DNA of 7,376 nucleotides, taken from an uncultured Eubacteriales bacterium. Its GTDB lineage: Bacteria; Bacillota; Clostridia; Oscillospirales; Oscillospiraceae. A program made the position numbers and the translations under genes. Of this stretch, positions 5,650 to 7,376 are shown piece after piece. How positions within the stretch are numbered: the first letter of the stretch is position 1; the number at the start of each line of letters is the position of its first letter. The DNA is taken from the NCBI GenBank assembly GCA_900313295.1, contig OMQS01000089.1:1-7376 (forward strand), written 5' to 3'. Below the pieces are notes generated by a model. That model searched no databases. It was not told the DNA's origin and was given only the letters and a program-made list of their open reading frames with translations.

Positions 5650-7211
5650 GCCGGTTCCTCCCACAGTTCAATAATATCGCAGTCGCCGTAGCTCTCCAAC
5701 TCCTGAGTGACCTTCCTGGCCTTGAGCTGGTAGTAGAAGCCCACCACCTGAATGGACAGCAGCGGCATCATGGCCACCATGGCAACAATGCCGAAAGCGT
5801 CGGTGAGCACATTGCCCCCCAGAGCGATGCTCACGCCCACCATGAATTGCAGCATGAAGGTGGCCGTCATGGGGCCGGAGGCCACGCCGCCGGAGTCGAA
5901 GGCGATGGCCGTGTAGATATTCGGCACGAAGAAAGAAAGCCCCAGCGCAATGGCATAGCCCGGCACGAGGAACCACAGGATGGAGATCCCCGTCACCACC
6001 CGCAGCATGGCCAGCGCCATGGCCAACGCAATGGCGATAGACAGGCTCAGCTTGATGGCCTTGCCGGGAATGGTGCCGGCGCTGACCTCCTCGATCTGCT
6101 TTTCCAGCACCGCCACCGCCGGCTCCGCCGAGATGATGAACCAGCCCAGTACCGCCGCCAGCGGGATCAGCAGCCACTCCTTTCCGCTCTCCACCAGCGC
6201 AGCGCCCAGCTCGGCGCCCAGACTGGAAAAGCCCACGTTCACGCCGGCGAGGAACAGCACCAGCCCGATGTATGTATACAGAATACCCACGAAAATTTTG
6301 CCGAAGCTCCTCGTGTTCATCCGGAACACGAACAGCTGGAACAGCACGAAAATGGCCACGATGGGGAGCATGGCCATGGCCATCTCCTTCATATAGACCG
6401 GCAGCGCCTGCACGAACGCCGTGCCGATGCCGGTGGTGCTGTCAAAGCTCACGCGGGTGATCTCCGCCGTGCCGCCGCTGTCCTCGCTGAAAAAGCCCAG
6501 CAGCAGCACCGAGAGGATAGGGCCGATGGAGCACAGGGACACCAGACCGAAGCTGTCCGCCTCCGCCTGCCGGTCGCTTCGCACATGGGAGATACCGACG
6601 CCCAGCGCCAGAATGAACGGCACCGTCATAGGCCCCGTGGTCACGCCGCCGGAGTCGAAGGCGATGCACAGAAAGTCCCTGTCCGTGAAGGCCGCCAGGG
6701 CAAATATGACAACGTAGCACCCCAGCAGCACCCACCGCAGGTTGATGCCGTACAGGATGCGCAGCATGCACACCACCATGAAAAGTCCCACGCCTATGCC
6801 CACCGCCAGCAGCAGCACGGTCTTGTCGATGTTGGGCACGGTGTCCGCCAGCACCTGCAGGTCAGGCTCCGCCACCGTCACCGCCACGCCCAGCGCGAAG
6901 GCCACCAGCAGTATCACCGGCAGCTTGCCTATCTTCGTCAGCGCCGTACCGATCTTGTTGCCGATGATGGTCATGGAGCGCTCGGCGCCCAAAGAGAACA
7001 GCCCCAGCCCCACCACGATCATCAGCGCGCCGATGAGGAACGTCAGCAGCAGGTTGGGCTGCATGGGCACCAGAAACAGGCACAGCACCGTCACAATGGC
7101 GATGATGGGCAGCACCGACACCAGCGACTCCCGCACCTTCTCCGTCAGCAGCGTGCGCGTTTTTTCAAATCTTGCTTTTCTTTTTGCTTTGGATCTACTC
7201 AATAATTTCAT
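5646..7211 (-). CDS. DUF1538 family polytopic membrane protein, putative transporter
   Basis: 521 residues with roughly 12-14 hydrophobic segments between residues 29 and 495, a strongly basic N terminus (KAKRKARFEK) and an acidic C-terminal tail, both probably cytoplasmic. The protein is an internal duplication: SLGAE (73-77 and 330-334), AEP (114-116 and 362-364), FDSGGVTTGPMT (185-196) versus FDSGGVASGPMT (438-449), and DSFGLVSLCSIGP versus DAFGIVAMVAMMP (219-231, 471-483), all offset by about 250 residues. The FDSGG-V-x-x-GPMT signature is that of DUF1538. The polar, conserved motifs within membrane stretches suggest a transport pathway, but the substrate is unknown. The gene is second in a minus-strand operon: 23 nt after a regulator gene and overlapping the PII-like gene by 4 nt, which suggests the PII-like protein controls it. 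The ATG at 7211 follows AAAAAGGACGGCGGAGA, whose AAGGA is 9 nt from the start. Confidence 0.82.
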   Translation of the reverse strand: MKLLSRSKAKRKARFEKTRTLLTEKVRESLVSVLPIIAIVTVLCLFLVPMQPNLLLTFLIGALMIVVGLGLFSLGAERSMTIIGNKIGTALTKIGKLPVILLVAFALGVAVTVAEPDLQVLADTVPNIDKTVLLLAVGIGVGLFMVVCMLRILYGINLRWVLLGCYVVIFALAAFTDRDFLCIAFDSGGVTTGPMTVPFILALGVGISHVRSDRQAEADSFGLVSLCSIGPILSVLLLGFFSEDSGGTAEITRVSFDSTTGIGTAFVQALPVYMKEMAMAMLPIVAIFVLFQLFVFRMNTRSFGKIFVGILYTYIGLVLFLAGVNVGFSSLGAELGAALVESGKEWLLIPLAAVLGWFIISAEPAVAVLEKQIEEVSAGTIPGKAIKLSLSIAIALAMALAMLRVVTGISILWFLVPGYAIALGLSFFVPNIYTAIAFDSGGVASGPMTATFMLQFMVGVSIALGGNVLTDAFGIVAMVAMMPLLSIQVVGFYYQLKARKVTQELESYGDCDIIELWEEPA

Positions 7212-7234
7212 TCTCCGCCGTCCTTTTTACCATA

Positions 7235-7376
7235 TTACAGTCTGTCCTTTTTCTCCACCAGCTCCGCAATGTCCCACAGCTCGCAATCCAGCGCGCAGCA
7301 GATGCGCACCAGCATCTGGGTGGACACCGGCTGGTCGTGCTGGAGCTTGAAATAGGTGGATTGGCTGATGCCGGCC
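7235..7376 (-). CDS. XRE/Cro-C1-type helix-turn-helix regulator (C-terminal part only)
   Basis: The last 46 codons and TAA (7237-7235) of a gene that enters from the right edge. The visible protein starts AGISQSTYFKLQ, the recognition-helix part of a lambda-repressor-like HTH, continues with VSTQMLVRICCALDCELWDI and ends in a charged tail. This pattern, a second-half HTH followed by LxxICxALxCxxxDI, is typical of small stand-alone Cro/C1-type regulators of about 65-75 residues, so only the first 20-30 residues should be missing. The DUF1538 gene starts 23 nt downstream on the same strand, so the regulator is probably the first gene of that operon and may control it; its promoter lies outside the window. 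Confidence 0.8.
   Translation of the reverse strand, partial: AGISQSTYFKLQHDQPVSTQMLVRICCALDCELWDIAELVEKKDRL

Noticed and set aside
5649..5664. GTG at 5664 as the start of the PII-like gene
   Set aside because: It would overlap the ribosome binding site GGGAGGAA at 5662-5655. The ATG at 5649 has that site at 5 nt and an ATGA overlap with the upstream stop.
5847..7205. 452-codon open frame on the plus strand
   Set aside because: It is the antisense shadow of the DUF1538 gene. Its product is dominated by His, Gln and Arg, typical of the complement of hydrophobic codons.

Overview
The window looks like chromosomal DNA from a strictly anaerobic, high-GC Firmicute, most probably a gut-type Oscillospiraceae/Ruminococcaceae relative. 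This is an inference from the gene families (class I hybrid-cluster protein, corrinoid-activation protein, DUF1538/PII pair), purine-rich Shine-Dalgarno sites, GC-rich third codon positions and compact hairpin-plus-T-run terminators. No rRNA, tRNA, insertion sequence, CRISPR array or phage gene is visible.

Layout. (a) 1-173, minus strand: the 5' part of a DUF2284-type cysteine-rich metal-binding protein. (b) 174-250: a short divergent intergenic region with two promoter-like signals that face each other and overlap. (c) 251-2992, plus strand: a two-gene operon with a 3-nt gap, encoding a RACE/RamA-type [2Fe-2S] corrinoid-reactivation ATPase and a homocysteine S-methyltransferase module with an unusual C-terminal extension; a rho-independent terminator closes it at 3020-3051. 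(d) 3147-4718, plus strand: a complete hybrid-cluster protein (hcp), preceded by a leader rich in inverted repeats and followed by a possible tiny hydrophobic ORF and a strong terminator at 4933-4970. (e) 4981-7376, minus strand and convergent with hcp: an operon reading (right to left) HTH regulator (partial) -> DUF1538 membrane protein -> tandem-domain PII-like protein, with an ATGA overlap between the last two.

How the genes may work together. The RACE protein and the homocysteine methyltransferase module are probably parts of a split cobalamin-dependent methionine synthase: the methyltransferase takes a methyl group from a corrinoid protein encoded elsewhere, and the RACE protein re-reduces the corrinoid when it oxidises to Co(II). 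Hcp is an anaerobe's nitrosative/oxidative stress enzyme and appears to be its own transcription unit. The DUF1538/PII-like pair resembles other transporter-plus-PII pairs (AmtB/GlnK, SbtA/SbtB), with the HTH protein as likely local regulator; its substrate cannot be told from sequence. This last operon, with its duplicated membrane protein and duplicated PII-like partner, is the best candidate for an under-described system here.
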